Positions 1-8,013 of a stretch of DNA of 38,492 nt are shown here, one piece after another. The DNA is from Gemmatimonadota bacterium (GTDB taxonomy: Bacteria; Gemmatimonadota; Gemmatimonadetes; Longimicrobiales; Gaopeijiaceae). Location: assembly GCA_003248075.1 (NCBI GenBank), contig QJYK01000090.1, positions 1-38,492 on the forward strand, in the 5' to 3' direction. Position 1 is the stretch's first letter. Each line of letters begins with the position of its first letter. The notes beneath the pieces were generated by a model. That model did no database searches. It was given only the letters and a program-made list of their open reading frames with translations, and was not told the DNA's origin. The translations under genes were made by a program, and so were the position numbers.

Positions 1-137
1 GCCCCTTCCAAGATGAACGCTCCCAGACCTTCGGGTCTCGGAAGGGCCGTACGAGACGAGTACGTCGATAGGCGGTAGGTGGAAGCGTGGCAACACGTGA
101 AGCCGAGCCGTACTAATCGCCCGAGAGGCTTGACCGG
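1..137 (+). rRNA. 23S ribosomal RNA, 3' end (partial)
   Basis: The sequence matches the conserved last domain of 23S rRNA. The stretch around 60-135, with 'gataggcggtaggtgg', 'ccgtactaatcg' and 'gaggcttgacc', corresponds to the E. coli 3' end (GATAGGCCGGGTGTG, CGGTACTAATGA, GAGGCTTAACC). The gene enters from the left edge, and its end is placed at about 136-137 by that comparison. It lies upstream of 5S rRNA in the usual 16S-23S-5S order. The exact mature 3' end cannot be fixed from sequence alone. Confidence 0.95.
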
Positions 138-396
138 CTCCTCCTCCTCCAGACATACACACACACACCAACGACTGCAGTCGTCACACCGCTGATGGCT
201 CACCTCTCTCTCGACCTCGGTTGACTGTGCCGAGAACGGCCACGAGGTAGGACGCAACACGGGTCGGGGCCGTTCCAATCGGATGCAGGAGTAGCAGGTC
301 GAGGACGACGACCGAGGCGTACCTGGATGGTACGTCGCAGGTCGGCGCCCGCAGACCGACGACCTCCTGCGCCGAGCTCAACGGCCCGTCAAAGGT
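138..396 (+). other. 23S-5S internal transcribed spacer
   Basis: This is about 260 bases between the end of 23S and the start of 5S, long for such a spacer. I see no tRNA cloverleaf in it. It holds a short CA dinucleotide run (about 157-168) and a 14-base palindrome (171-184, ACGACTGCAGTCGT). No convincing protein-coding gene is visible. It is presumably transcribed and removed during rRNA processing. Confidence 0.7.
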
Positions 397-512
397 GTCG
401 GTGGCTTTAGCGTGGGGGTCACACCCGTTCCCATCCCGAACACGGCCGTTAAGCCCCACAGCGCGGATGGTACTGCCGAGGCAGCTCGGTGGGAGAGTAC
501 GTCGCCGCCGGC
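397..512 (+). rRNA. rrf: 5S ribosomal RNA
   Basis: The 116-base RNA has a 9-bp terminal helix: 397-405 (GTCGGTGGC) pairs with 504-512 (GCCGCCGGC), allowing two G-U pairs. Inside are the hallmarks of bacterial 5S: 'cccatcccgaac' near 431-442, 'gcggatggtact' near 463-474 and 'gggagagta' near 491-499. Its place after 23S rRNA agrees. The last 20 bases plus 8 flanking bases are repeated directly downstream (see the repeat entry), so a second copy of the 3' helix strand exists at 532-540. Confidence 0.95.
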
Positions 513-548
513 TCATCTCCGAGAGTACGTCGCCGCCGGCTCATCTCC
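493..548 (+). repeat. 28-bp perfect tandem duplication of the 5S rRNA 3' end
   Basis: Bases 493-520 are repeated without mismatch at 521-548. The unit starts in the conserved GAGAGTA of 5S rRNA, includes the 3' strand of the terminal helix and ends eight bases past the mature end. The gene itself is intact because the first copy closes the helix. It looks like a slippage or unequal-recombination product next to the rRNA terminator. Confidence 0.9.
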
Positions 549-552
549 AGGG

Positions 553-598
553 CGCCCGCCCGATCCCTTCGGATCGCGGCGGGCGTCTCTCGTTCTGG
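553..598 (+). terminator. Intrinsic terminator of the rRNA operon
   Basis: A strong hairpin follows the 5S duplication. CGCCCGC (553-559) pairs with GCGGGCG (579-585), and CGATCC (561-566) pairs with GGATCG (571-576) around a short loop, with a one-base bulge. It is followed by the pyrimidine-rich tract TCTCTCGTTCT. The position right after 5S and before era suits termination of rRNA transcription. The tail is T-poor, so efficiency is uncertain. Confidence 0.7.
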
Positions 599-656
599 AC
601 GTGCCCGCGCGACCCACCTACCATCCTCCACCCAGCTCCCCAACCGCGAGCTCCCC

Positions 657-1601
657 ATCCAGGAATCCGACGCCGCCCCGCCTCCTTCCACGGGCGGGGA
701 CCGCCCGACCCGGGCTGGATACGTCGCCCTCGTCGGGCGTCCCAACGCCGGCAAGTCCACCTTGATGAACCGGCTCGTCGGCGAGCACCTCTCGATCGTG
801 ACTCCGAAGGCCCAGACCACGTGGCAGCGCGTGACGGGCCTCCTCACGCTCGGCGACGCGCAGCTCGTCTTCCTGGATACACCCGGGCTGCTCGAGGCTC
901 GCGACCTCTTGCAGCGATCCATGCTGGCCGCGGCGCTGGAGGCGGTGCACGAGGCCGATGTCGTGCTCGTCGTGGCGGACGGAGCTCACGCGCCGGGCCG
1001 GGACGATCGAGAACGGCTTTCCGGCGCCATCGCCGCTGTCGTCGCCCCCGTCCACCTGGCCGTCAACAAGGTCGACGTCGCCGGACCCCAGAACGTGTCT
1101 GCGTGGCGGCGTTGGGCGTCGAGCGAAGCCGGGGTCGACCGGGTGCACGAGATCTCCGCGTCGACGGGACACGGCCTCGACGACCTTCGTGAGGCGCTCA
1201 TCGACGCGCTTCCGGAGGCACCGTTCCTGTATCCGGAGGACGAGGTCGCGGCGGCGCCCGTGCGCTTCTTCGTCGGCGAGCTCGTTCGCGAGACGATCTT
1301 CGAGCTCTATGGGGAAGAGATCCCGTACTCGACCATGTGCCAGGTCGAGGAATTCCGTGAGGGTGAGGATCCTATCTACGTACAGGTCAACGTCTTCGTT
1401 GAACGAAGCTCGCAGAAGGGTATCCTGATCGGTGCGGGCGGGGAGGCCATCCGTCGGCTGGGAATCGACGCCCGAGCCAAGATCGAACACTTTCTGGGGG
1501 CGCGGGTGTATCTCGACCTCTGGGTGAAGCCGCTGAAGGCCTGGAGACGAAAAAGGGCCCACCTCGGGAAGCTGGGTTTCCGGGTGCCACAGGAGGAGTG
1601 A
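657..1601 (+). CDS. era: GTPase Era (start codon unclear)
   Basis: Era is an essential GTPase that binds the 3' end of 16S rRNA and acts in 30S subunit maturation. The product shows G1 GRPNAGKS, the switch region with TPKAQTT, G3 DTPG and G4 NKVD, then a C-terminal KH domain with GILIGAGGEAIRRLG and KAWRR, as in the family (about 300 aa). The frame has no ATG, GTG or TTG between the rRNA terminator and the G1 motif. The only canonical in-frame start is GTG at 489, inside 5S rRNA, and would add a tail translated from rRNA and terminator. I place the start provisionally at ATC 657 (314 aa), which puts G1 at residues 27-34. An unusual start codon or a sequencing indel are both possible. The end overlaps the next gene as TGATG. 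Confidence 0.9.
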   Translation: MQESDAAPPPSTGGDRPTRAGYVALVGRPNAGKSTLMNRLVGEHLSIVTPKAQTTWQRVTGLLTLGDAQLVFLDTPGLLEARDLLQRSMLAAALEAVHEADVVLVVADGAHAPGRDDRERLSGAIAAVVAPVHLAVNKVDVAGPQNVSAWRRWASSEAGVDRVHEISASTGHGLDDLREALIDALPEAPFLYPEDEVAAAPVRFFVGELVRETIFELYGEEIPYSTMCQVEEFREGEDPIYVQVNVFVERSSQKGILIGAGGEAIRRLGIDARAKIEHFLGARVYLDLWVKPLKAWRRKRAHLGKLGFRVPQEE

Positions 1602-2596
1602 TGCGCATCGTGTGCCGGGGAGCCTTGGCGGCGCTGGTGTGCAGCTGCACTCTGGGGTGGGGAGGCGGCCTGTTCGCCCAGGAGCAATCGTCTTCCTCCG
1701 AGGGGGCTCTGTTCCTCTTGCTCCCGGTCGGCGCCCAGTCCGTGGCCATGGGGCGCGCCATGACGGCCATGACCGGCCCCGAATCGTCCTTCTGGAACCC
1801 TGCGGGCCTCGCATCCGTCGCTCGGTCCAGCGTGGTGGTGTTCAGGGGCGACCACGCGGTGGGAACCGCCACGGCCCTCTCGGCCCTGGGTGCGCGGGCA
1901 GGAGTGGGAACGGCAGGGCTCTCGTACATGCTGCTGGACGTAGGGGACCAGGACCTGACCGACGTGGAGGGCAACGTCCTCGGAACGGTTTCCGTGCGGA
2001 ACCACCTGGGCGTGGCTTCGGTAGCGGCCCGTCTGTTCGACCGGCTGGACGCGGGCCTCTCGCTGAAAGTGGTCCGCTTCCAGCTGTCGTGCCGCGGGAT
2101 CTGTCCGGATGCGGGGACCACCGCAACCACCTACGCGTTCGACGCGGGGATCCAGACGACGCCGGTGTCGGGCTTGCCGCTCCGTTTCGGGGCGATGGTG
2201 GCCCACGTGGGCCCGAGGCTCCAGGTGCTCAACGCCGAACAGGCGGATCCGCTTCCGTCCCGGGTCCGGGTCGCGGTCGCGTACGACGTCATGGGATCGC
2301 TGGTCGCATCCGATCAGGTCCAGGGTTGGCTCACCTTGGAGGTCCAGGACCGGCTCCGGGACTCGGGCTCGCGCTCGTACTACATCGGTTCGGAGATCCA
2401 GGCGGGCGCTTCCGACGCCCTCTTCCTCAGAGCCGGATATGTGGTCGGCGACCTCGACCAGGAGGACGGGGCTCGGGTGGGGCTGGGGTTGCGATACGAG
2501 CGCTTCGACCTCGCCATCGCGAAGTCGCTCGCCGTGTCGACCCTCACCGGAGAGACCGAGCCGGTCCACGTGACGTTTTCGATCGGGCTGCGATGA
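1601..2596 (+). CDS. PorV/PorQ family outer-membrane protein
   Basis: The 331-residue product begins with a signal peptide (basic start, hydrophobic core, cut near LFA-Q at about residue 26). It is followed by the family hallmark of a glycine/alanine-rich segment (VGAQSVAMGRAMTAM) and a WNPAGLASV motif, as in PorV/PorQ and related FadL-like beta-barrels. The rest alternates short polar and aromatic strands, as expected for an outer-membrane barrel, and ends in VTFSIGLR. In Bacteroidota PorV serves type IX secretion; whether this homologue does is not shown here. The ATG at 1601 overlaps the era stop and has AGGAGG four bases upstream; a GTG at 1598 would be too close to that site. It probably forms a transcription unit with era and the next gene. 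Confidence 0.75.
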   Translation: MRIVCRGALAALVCSCTLGWGGGLFAQEQSSSSEGALFLLLPVGAQSVAMGRAMTAMTGPESSFWNPAGLASVARSSVVVFRGDHAVGTATALSALGARAGVGTAGLSYMLLDVGDQDLTDVEGNVLGTVSVRNHLGVASVAARLFDRLDAGLSLKVVRFQLSCRGICPDAGTTATTYAFDAGIQTTPVSGLPLRFGAMVAHVGPRLQVLNAEQADPLPSRVRVAVAYDVMGSLVASDQVQGWLTLEVQDRLRDSGSRSYYIGSEIQAGASDALFLRAGYVVGDLDQEDGARVGLGLRYERFDLAIAKSLAVSTLTGETEPVHVTFSIGLR

Positions 2597-3372
2597 AGGC
2601 AAGAGCCTGGCTCATGGCGGGCGGGCTCTGTCTGGGGTTCCAGTCCATCCTCCCCTCGAGCTCGGCTGGGCAGGATCGAGATGCCCGTCCCGGCGCCGCG
2701 GGGGCGGCGGCGCGCTCCCTGGTGGTGCCCGGGTGGGGACAGCTCGCGCGCTCGCAGAAGCGCGGCTGGGCGTACCTGGCGGTCGAGGCCGTGCTGTGGG
2801 CCGTCTGGGCCGAGCGTCGCGACGCGGGCGCGGACCTCAGGATCGCGTATCGAGATCTCGCCTGGACCGAAGCGCGGCTGTCCGTGGATGGTCGCATGGA
2901 TGGAGACTGGACCTACTACGAGAACGTCTCCAAGTGGCGCCGGTCGGGCAGCTTCGATCGTGATCCCCTCATGCCGGATCTGCAGCCCGAGGAGGACGTG
3001 TCCACGTTCAACGGCTCGATCTGGGCGCTCGCCCGCCAGGTATACTTCGGTGGGGGCGCCCCGGCACCCGGCGATCCGGCCTTTCAGCAGGCGCTGAGCT
3101 ACTATCGACAGCGGGCCTACCCGGAGTCGATGCTGTGGGACTGGACCGGCAAGGACGGGGCCTTGGAGCGCTACAAGGCGCTCATCGAGGAGAGTGACGA
3201 CCGCTTCAGACAGGCCACGGCAGCGGTGGGGGCCGTCCTTGCCAACCACCTCCTGAGTGCCACCGATGCCTACCTCTCCGCCGGCGCGGGTCGCCCGGCT
3301 GGCGTAAGGGTGGTGCCGCCACAGCCGCTGCGGGGCTGGGGGATCTCCCTTCGATTCGGCCTCGGCAGATGA
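2593..3372 (+). CDS. Exported or membrane protein with GWGQ motif, function unknown
   Basis: The 259-residue product has a hydrophobic N-terminus (residues about 5-25, signal peptide or anchor). It then has SLVVPGWGQLARSQKRGWAYLAVEAVLWAVWAE, with the PGWGQ turn followed by a second hydrophobic helix, a layout I associate with DUF5683-type envelope proteins. The remainder is soluble, with aromatic-rich helices, and it ends in GWGISLRFGLGR. The start ATG overlaps the stop of the PorV-like gene (ATGA), and its own stop overlaps rnr, so all are probably translated together. No catalytic motif is evident, and a role in the envelope is inferred only from the hydrophobic segments and the neighbour. 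Confidence 0.7.
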   Translation: MKARAWLMAGGLCLGFQSILPSSSAGQDRDARPGAAGAAARSLVVPGWGQLARSQKRGWAYLAVEAVLWAVWAERRDAGADLRIAYRDLAWTEARLSVDGRMDGDWTYYENVSKWRRSGSFDRDPLMPDLQPEEDVSTFNGSIWALARQVYFGGGAPAPGDPAFQQALSYYRQRAYPESMLWDWTGKDGALERYKALIEESDDRFRQATAAVGAVLANHLLSATDAYLSAGAGRPAGVRVVPPQPLRGWGISLRFGLGR

Positions 3373-5498
3373 GCCCTCGAGGCGGAGACATCGAGACGCG
3401 GATCCTGTCCGCCCTGTCCCGCTCGCGACGCGGCCCCATGCGGGAGCGGGATGTGGCGAGGGCCCTCAAGATCGTGGGGGGCAGGCGCGACGAGCTGAAG
3501 GCGGCTCTCGAAGGGTTGGAGGCCTCGGGGCGCATCTACAGGGTGAAGGGCAACCGCTACGCCCTTCCGGACCGCCTCGACCTGGTCGTGGGTGTCGCCT
3601 CCCTCACCCGCAGCGGGGACGCGTTCGTCCGGCCCGATGCCGGTACCGGCGACGTCTTCGTGCCGAGCCACCTCCTGGGGTCGGCGCTCGACGGTGACCG
3701 GGTCGTGGCGCGCATCGAAGAACGCCCGCACGGTCGGAGTCCTGCCGGCCCCATCATCAAAGTGCTCGAGCGGGCGCGGTCCACCGTGGTCGGAACCCTC
3801 CACCAGGGGAGGCGCTTCGCGTACGTCGTGCCTCTCGACCGCCGTATGACCCGCGACGTGTTGCTGCCACCCGGCGGCGAGAGGGACGCTGCCGATGGCG
3901 ACGTCGTGGTCGTTCGGTTGGTCTCCTACGGCGACGAGGGCGAGCCCGGCCTGATCGGCGAGCTCGAGACGGTGTTGGGACCGCTCGCGGATCCAGGGGT
4001 GGACATCCTCGCCATCGCCCACTCGTACGGTCTGGCCCTGGAGTTCCCCTCGGAGGTGCTTCGGGAGGCCGAGGCGTCCGCCAGGATCGGACCGGGCGGT
4101 CCGGAGGGGCGCACGGATCGAACCGACCTCCTGGTGCTCACGATCGACCCCGCGGACGCCCAGGACCACGACGATGCTCTTTCCGTCCGCTCGACCGGCG
4201 AGGGTCGCTGGGAGGTCGGGATCCACATCGCCGACGTCGGGCACTTCGTTCCGGAAGGCGGCCCGGTCGATCGGGAGGCTTTGACGCGGGGCACCAGCGT
4301 CTATCTGGTGGACCGGACCATCCCGATGCTGCCGGAGCGTCTTTCCGGCGACGTCTGCTCGCTCAGGGAAGGCGTGGAGCGGGCGGCCGTTTCGGTCTTC
4401 CTGACGCTCGACGCCTCCGGCCGCGTGCACGAGCGTCGGTTCGAGAGGACCCTCATCCGCAGCCGCGGGCGGCTCTCGTACGAGCAGGTGCAATCGGTGC
4501 TGGACGGCCGAGCATCGATCGGCGACGCCATCGACGATGCCCTGCGCGGGCTCGACGACCTGGCTCGGGCCGTGCGCCGGGAGCGCTTCGATCGAGGGGC
4601 GCTCGACCTGGATCTGCCCGAGGCCAAGGTGATCCTGGACCCCGAGGGCGAGCCCCTGGACGTCCGAAAGGTCGAGCGGTTGGAGTCCCATCGGCTGGTC
4701 GAGGACTTCATGATTCTGGCCAACGAGGCCGTGGCGACGGCCTGCGAGGCCCGCGGCCTTCCGGTGCCGTTTCGAGTACACGAGGCGCCGGCGCGGGAGC
4801 GGATCGACGATCTCTCGGAGCTACTGGGGCGCTTCGGGCTGCGGCTTCCACGTCGCAAGGGGGGCCTGAGACCACCCGACGTGCGCCGGCTTCTGGAGGC
4901 CGTACGCGGAAAGGACGAGGAGGCGCTCGTGTCCACCGTGGTCCTGCGGTCGCTCCAGCGCGCGCGCTACGACGCGCGCAACCTGGGTCACTTCGGCCTC
5001 GCGTCGAGCGCCTACTTGCATTTCACCTCTCCGATCCGACGCTATCCGGACCTCGTGGTCCATCGCGAGGTCGTGCGCACCCTCATCGACGGGCTGCCGC
5101 CCCGGGAGCGCGACGAGGAGGAGCTCCAGTCGGTGGCGCAGCGGGCCAGCGAGAGGGAGCGGGCTGCGGACGAGGCGGAGCGCGATTCCGTGGCGCTCAA
5201 GAAGGTGGAGTTCATGGAACGCCACCTAGGCGACGAGATGGACGGACGCATCTCGGGTGTGACCGCGTACGGCTTCTTCGTCACGCTCGACGCATACTTC
5301 GTGGACGGGCTGGTCCACGTGAACACGCTTCACGACGATTTCTACCGACTCGCGGAGGGGACGTACGCGCTGGTGGGCGACCTTGGGAGGCGTCGCTACC
5401 GCCTCGGCGACCGGGTGCGGGTACAGGTCGTGCGGGTGGACAAGGAGGCTCGTCACGTGGACTTCCTCCTCGTCCGCAAGCTCCCGCGAAACGTTTGA
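3369..5498 (+). CDS. rnr: Ribonuclease R
   Basis: This 709-residue 3'-5' exoribonuclease degrades structured RNA. In order it shows an N-terminal winged-helix segment (about 15-65, ending IYRVKGNRYALP), cold-shock-like domains, the RNB catalytic core with IDPADAQDHDDALSV near residues 258-272 (the conserved aspartates for metal binding) and HFTSPIRRYPDLVVHR. It ends with a C-terminal S1 domain from about 624 (ISGVTAYGFFVTLD...VDGLVHV). The lysine-rich tail of E. coli RNase R is absent. The start ATG overlaps the previous stop. Its TGA stop lies inside a TTGACA that may be the -35 box of the next gene. RNase II is the main alternative, but length and the N-terminal domain favour RNase R. Confidence 0.95.
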   Translation: MSPRGGDIETRILSALSRSRRGPMRERDVARALKIVGGRRDELKAALEGLEASGRIYRVKGNRYALPDRLDLVVGVASLTRSGDAFVRPDAGTGDVFVPSHLLGSALDGDRVVARIEERPHGRSPAGPIIKVLERARSTVVGTLHQGRRFAYVVPLDRRMTRDVLLPPGGERDAADGDVVVVRLVSYGDEGEPGLIGELETVLGPLADPGVDILAIAHSYGLALEFPSEVLREAEASARIGPGGPEGRTDRTDLLVLTIDPADAQDHDDALSVRSTGEGRWEVGIHIADVGHFVPEGGPVDREALTRGTSVYLVDRTIPMLPERLSGDVCSLREGVERAAVSVFLTLDASGRVHERRFERTLIRSRGRLSYEQVQSVLDGRASIGDAIDDALRGLDDLARAVRRERFDRGALDLDLPEAKVILDPEGEPLDVRKVERLESHRLVEDFMILANEAVATACEARGLPVPFRVHEAPARERIDDLSELLGRFGLRLPRRKGGLRPPDVRRLLEAVRGKDEEALVSTVVLRSLQRARYDARNLGHFGLASSAYLHFTSPIRRYPDLVVHREVVRTLIDGLPPRERDEEELQSVAQRASERERAADEAERDSVALKKVEFMERHLGDEMDGRISGVTAYGFFVTLDAYFVDGLVHVNTLHDDFYRLAEGTYALVGDLGRRRYRLGDRVRVQVVRVDKEARHVDFLLVRKLPRNV

Positions 5499-5524
5499 CA
5501 CTGCCTGCGTCCGGGCGGTAACCT
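5495..5524 (+). promoter_or_regulatory. Candidate sigma-70-type promoter for the GGDEF gene
   Basis: A perfect -35 hexamer TTGACA (5495-5500) is followed after 18 bases by TAACCT (5519-5524), a weak -10. Transcription would start near 5531, about 25 bases before the ATG at 5556. The TGA stop of rnr is embedded in the -35 box. Confidence 0.4.
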
Positions 5525-5555
5525 CAGAATCCCGAGCGTTCCCCGTAGAGTAGGC

Positions 5556-6560
5556 ATGACTGCCGAGAACACGGTGCTGTATTTCGGGCCGGGCAAGCCT
5601 GGTCCCTCGCCCCTGGTCGCCGACTTCGGGGAGCGCAACGGCCTCGCTGTCCACGCCGTGGCGGAGGCCGATCACGTCCGTGCGCTTCTGAACCGCACCT
5701 TCCCCGCGTGCGTCGTGATCGACATCGGAGCGGACCGCGCGGGCGTGCTCGAGCTATGTCGCTCCCTGAAGGAGGACGCCTTCACGGCGATCGTCCCCGT
5801 GATCGTGCTCCTGGGTGCCGACGAGACCGAGCTCGCGTCGGAGTGCCTGGCGGCGGGGGCGGATGAGGTCCTCCACGACGGGCTCCCCGACCGGGAGAGG
5901 GTCCTGCGCCTCCGGCAGGTGCTGGCACGCGCCGACCGCGACGTGAGCGTGCACCCGACGACTCGTCTGCCCGGCACGAGCCACATCGCTCGGGACATGG
6001 CCGCACGCCTCGACTCCGGGGAGCGCTTCGCGGTCTGCTACGCCGACCTGGACCACTTCAAGGAGTTCAATGATCGATACGGGTACTCGTACGGCGACGG
6101 AGTAATCCGGATCCTGTCCCGGATCCTGCGCGACATGGTGCGTGGACTTGCCCCGGGGGGCTTCGTGGGTCACATCGGAGGCGATGACTTCATCTTCAAC
6201 GTTTCGGTCGAGCACCTCGAGAGGACGTGTGACGGCATCATCGAGGTTTTCGATGAGCTCATCCCGTATCAGTATGCGTCGGAAGACCGCCGCGCAGGCT
6301 ACTTTCTCGGGAAGGACCGCCGGGGCCACATCCACCGCATCCCACTCATGACTCTCTCCATCGGAGTCGTCACCAATCAGTTCCAGACCTTCGAGCACAC
6401 TGGCCAGATCTCGGAGCTGGCCGCCGAAATGAAGACGTATGCGAAAACGCTCCCCGGCTCGCTCTATGTGGTCGACCGGCGTCACCAGTCCTCGCCCCCA
6501 GGCCCGAACCAGCGGGCGAATGTGCGAACGTATCCCGCCGCCCATGAAGTGAACCCATAG
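5556..6560 (+). CDS. GGDEF-domain protein with degenerate receiver domain
   Basis: The 334-residue product has a receiver-like fold (about 5-125) and a GGDEF domain (about 155-305). The receiver keeps an aspartate in the phospho-acceptor position (D56, in VVIDIG). It lacks the acidic pair after strand 1 (VLYFGPG), the conserved Thr/Ser (VIVLLGA) and the Lys (GADEVLHDG), so normal phosphorylation is doubtful. The GGDEF half retains DLDHFKEFND (164-173) and YGD (179-181), residues that bind metal and guanine. The signature is GGDDF (208-212), with Asp for the usual Glu. No RxxD inhibitory site sits upstream of it. It may make cyclic di-GMP or may only bind nucleotide. It stands alone after a possible promoter; no EAL partner is in view. 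Confidence 0.85.
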   Translation: MTAENTVLYFGPGKPGPSPLVADFGERNGLAVHAVAEADHVRALLNRTFPACVVIDIGADRAGVLELCRSLKEDAFTAIVPVIVLLGADETELASECLAAGADEVLHDGLPDRERVLRLRQVLARADRDVSVHPTTRLPGTSHIARDMAARLDSGERFAVCYADLDHFKEFNDRYGYSYGDGVIRILSRILRDMVRGLAPGGFVGHIGGDDFIFNVSVEHLERTCDGIIEVFDELIPYQYASEDRRAGYFLGKDRRGHIHRIPLMTLSIGVVTNQFQTFEHTGQISELAAEMKTYAKTLPGSLYVVDRRHQSSPPGPNQRANVRTYPAAHEVNP

Positions 6561-6577
6561 CGAACGGCCCGAGAACC

Positions 6578-7954
6578 ATGGTCATTACGGTACATTGCCC
6601 ATCCTGCTCGACTGCCTTCCCGGTCGACCCGTCCAAGGTCCCACCGCGGGGCGTCAACGCACGGTGCTCGGTTTGTAGCCACGTCTTCCGCGTCGAGCGA
6701 CCCGGCGAGGTGGAGGCCCAAGCGGAGCCTTCGTCGGAGATGGGTGTGGAACGGCCCCTGGTCGAGCCGACACAGGGCTCCGATGAGCCCCCCGGCGAGC
6801 TCGATGGCGTCACGGGGAGCGCCGAGGGGGAAGGGCACACGCCCTCGGAGGTCATGGAGGAGCCCGACCGGCCGACGTTGGGCGATGCGCACGTTCCCCA
6901 GCATGGCCCCGGTATCGGTCAGGCTTCGGAAGCCGACCTCGGCGCTGCCTCGGAGACGCTCGAGGCGCCCGAGGAAGAGACAGGTCAAGCCATGGGGGTC
7001 GGCCCCGGAATCGAGGCTCCCGACGAGGTCGAGACCACGGTGGCGCCCCTTCCCGGCGTGGAGGCCGCAGGAGTGGCGGAGCCCGTGGAGGAGCCCCTTC
7101 CCGGGATGCTGGAGGCCAGCCAGGATCTGGATGCCCATGCCGAAACGCCCGCACCGGAGGTCGCGCTCGGCTCCGACGCAGAAGCCCTCCCGGGAATGGA
7201 GGTCGATGTCGGGATGGAGGTCGAACGCGAGACGGCTGCCTCCCCCGAGCCGGAGCTCGACGCCGAGCGCCGGTTCGAAGCGGCGATGGATGCCCTGCTC
7301 GACGGGGGAACGACCTCGGACGCGGCCGCACCCGCCGAAGGCGCGACCGAGCCCGGTTGGGCTCCCCCGCCCGAGGTGGAGATCGATGCCCCGATTCCCG
7401 ACGACGCCTGGGTATTCGAGCGCGAGCCCGATCTGGACCCGTCCGATGTCTCCTACGAGCCGGTGAGAACCCTGGAAGAGGAGCTCGCCGAGTTCGGTCG
7501 CGAAGTGGAGGAGGGGCGAGACGACACCATCGAGGTCCGCGAGACTTTCGAGGCTTCGGTCGACTTCTGGGCGCGCCGGGAGCCGGGGTGGGACGGAGGC
7601 GTCGACACCCCCACGCAGGAGCCGGGGGTGACGGAGTCCCCCGAAGAGGCGATGCCGCCCGAACCCCCGGTCCGGGTGTCCCCGTCCGTCGGGGCGTTCA
7701 CCCTGGGGAAGCGGGACCCGTCCGAGCGGGCGCGCCGCCTCGCCCGGGTCCTCGTGTCGGACATGATCATGTACAACCCGGAGCGACATCAGAGAGCGCT
7801 GGCCGCCGGCACCCTGGAGTCCGACTTCGAGGAGGAGATCGCGAAGTCCTGGAAGGAGTATGTCGAGCAGGTCGGGCGGGACCTCGCTGAGGCCACGGAC
7901 TACTGGAGGGCCGCCCTCAACGACGTCCTCGCGGGGGGCCGGCAGGTCTTCTGA
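6578..7954 (+). CDS. Zinc-ribbon (MJ0042-type) protein with long acidic linker
   Basis: The 458-residue product starts with a zinc ribbon, CPSCSTAFPVDPSKVPPRG then CSVCSHVFRVERPG, with two CxxC pairs at about residues 8-34 as in the MJ0042 family. A long, strongly acidic, Glu/Pro/Ala/Gly-rich segment (about 40-370) follows. It contains imperfect repeats with a LPGxE core (near APLPGVEA, EPLPGMLE, EALPGMEV). The last ~80 residues form a compact, probably helical domain with KRDPSERARRLARVLVSDMIMYNPERHQRAL and EEEIAKSWKEYVEQVGRDLAEATDYWRAALNDVL. The ribbon plus C-terminal helical domain recalls large regulatory or gliding-related proteins of other phyla, but no function can be assigned. The gene starts 17 bases after the GGDEF gene, so co-expression is plausible. 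Confidence 0.8.
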   Translation: MVITVHCPSCSTAFPVDPSKVPPRGVNARCSVCSHVFRVERPGEVEAQAEPSSEMGVERPLVEPTQGSDEPPGELDGVTGSAEGEGHTPSEVMEEPDRPTLGDAHVPQHGPGIGQASEADLGAASETLEAPEEETGQAMGVGPGIEAPDEVETTVAPLPGVEAAGVAEPVEEPLPGMLEASQDLDAHAETPAPEVALGSDAEALPGMEVDVGMEVERETAASPEPELDAERRFEAAMDALLDGGTTSDAAAPAEGATEPGWAPPPEVEIDAPIPDDAWVFEREPDLDPSDVSYEPVRTLEEELAEFGREVEEGRDDTIEVRETFEASVDFWARREPGWDGGVDTPTQEPGVTESPEEAMPPEPPVRVSPSVGAFTLGKRDPSERARRLARVLVSDMIMYNPERHQRALAAGTLESDFEEEIAKSWKEYVEQVGRDLAEATDYWRAALNDVLAGGRQVF

Positions 7955-7964
7955 GCCGGCGGCG

Positions 7965-7994
7965 TTGATTCGCTTCCCGCCGGGCCGGTATATT
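7965..7994 (+). promoter_or_regulatory. Strong sigma-70-type promoter upstream of prfB
   Basis: TTGATT (7965-7970) and TATATT (7989-7994) are separated by 18 bases and match TTGACA/TATAAT at 4 and 5 of 6 positions. This is one of the best promoter matches I see in the window. Transcription would start near 8001, about 115 bases before the prfB ATG and just ahead of the hairpin at 8014. Confidence 0.65.
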
Positions 7995-8013
7995 CCGGCG
8001 CGTTGGGCCTGGA

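Noticed and set aside
157-168. CA dinucleotide run in the 23S-5S spacer
   Set aside because: Too short to call a functional repeat; no associated structure.
618-1814. Long minus-strand open frame opposite era and the PorV-like gene
   Set aside because: Its translation is Arg/Pro/Gly-rich low-complexity with no domain, as usual for the antisense of high-GC genes; the plus strand carries clear Era motifs.
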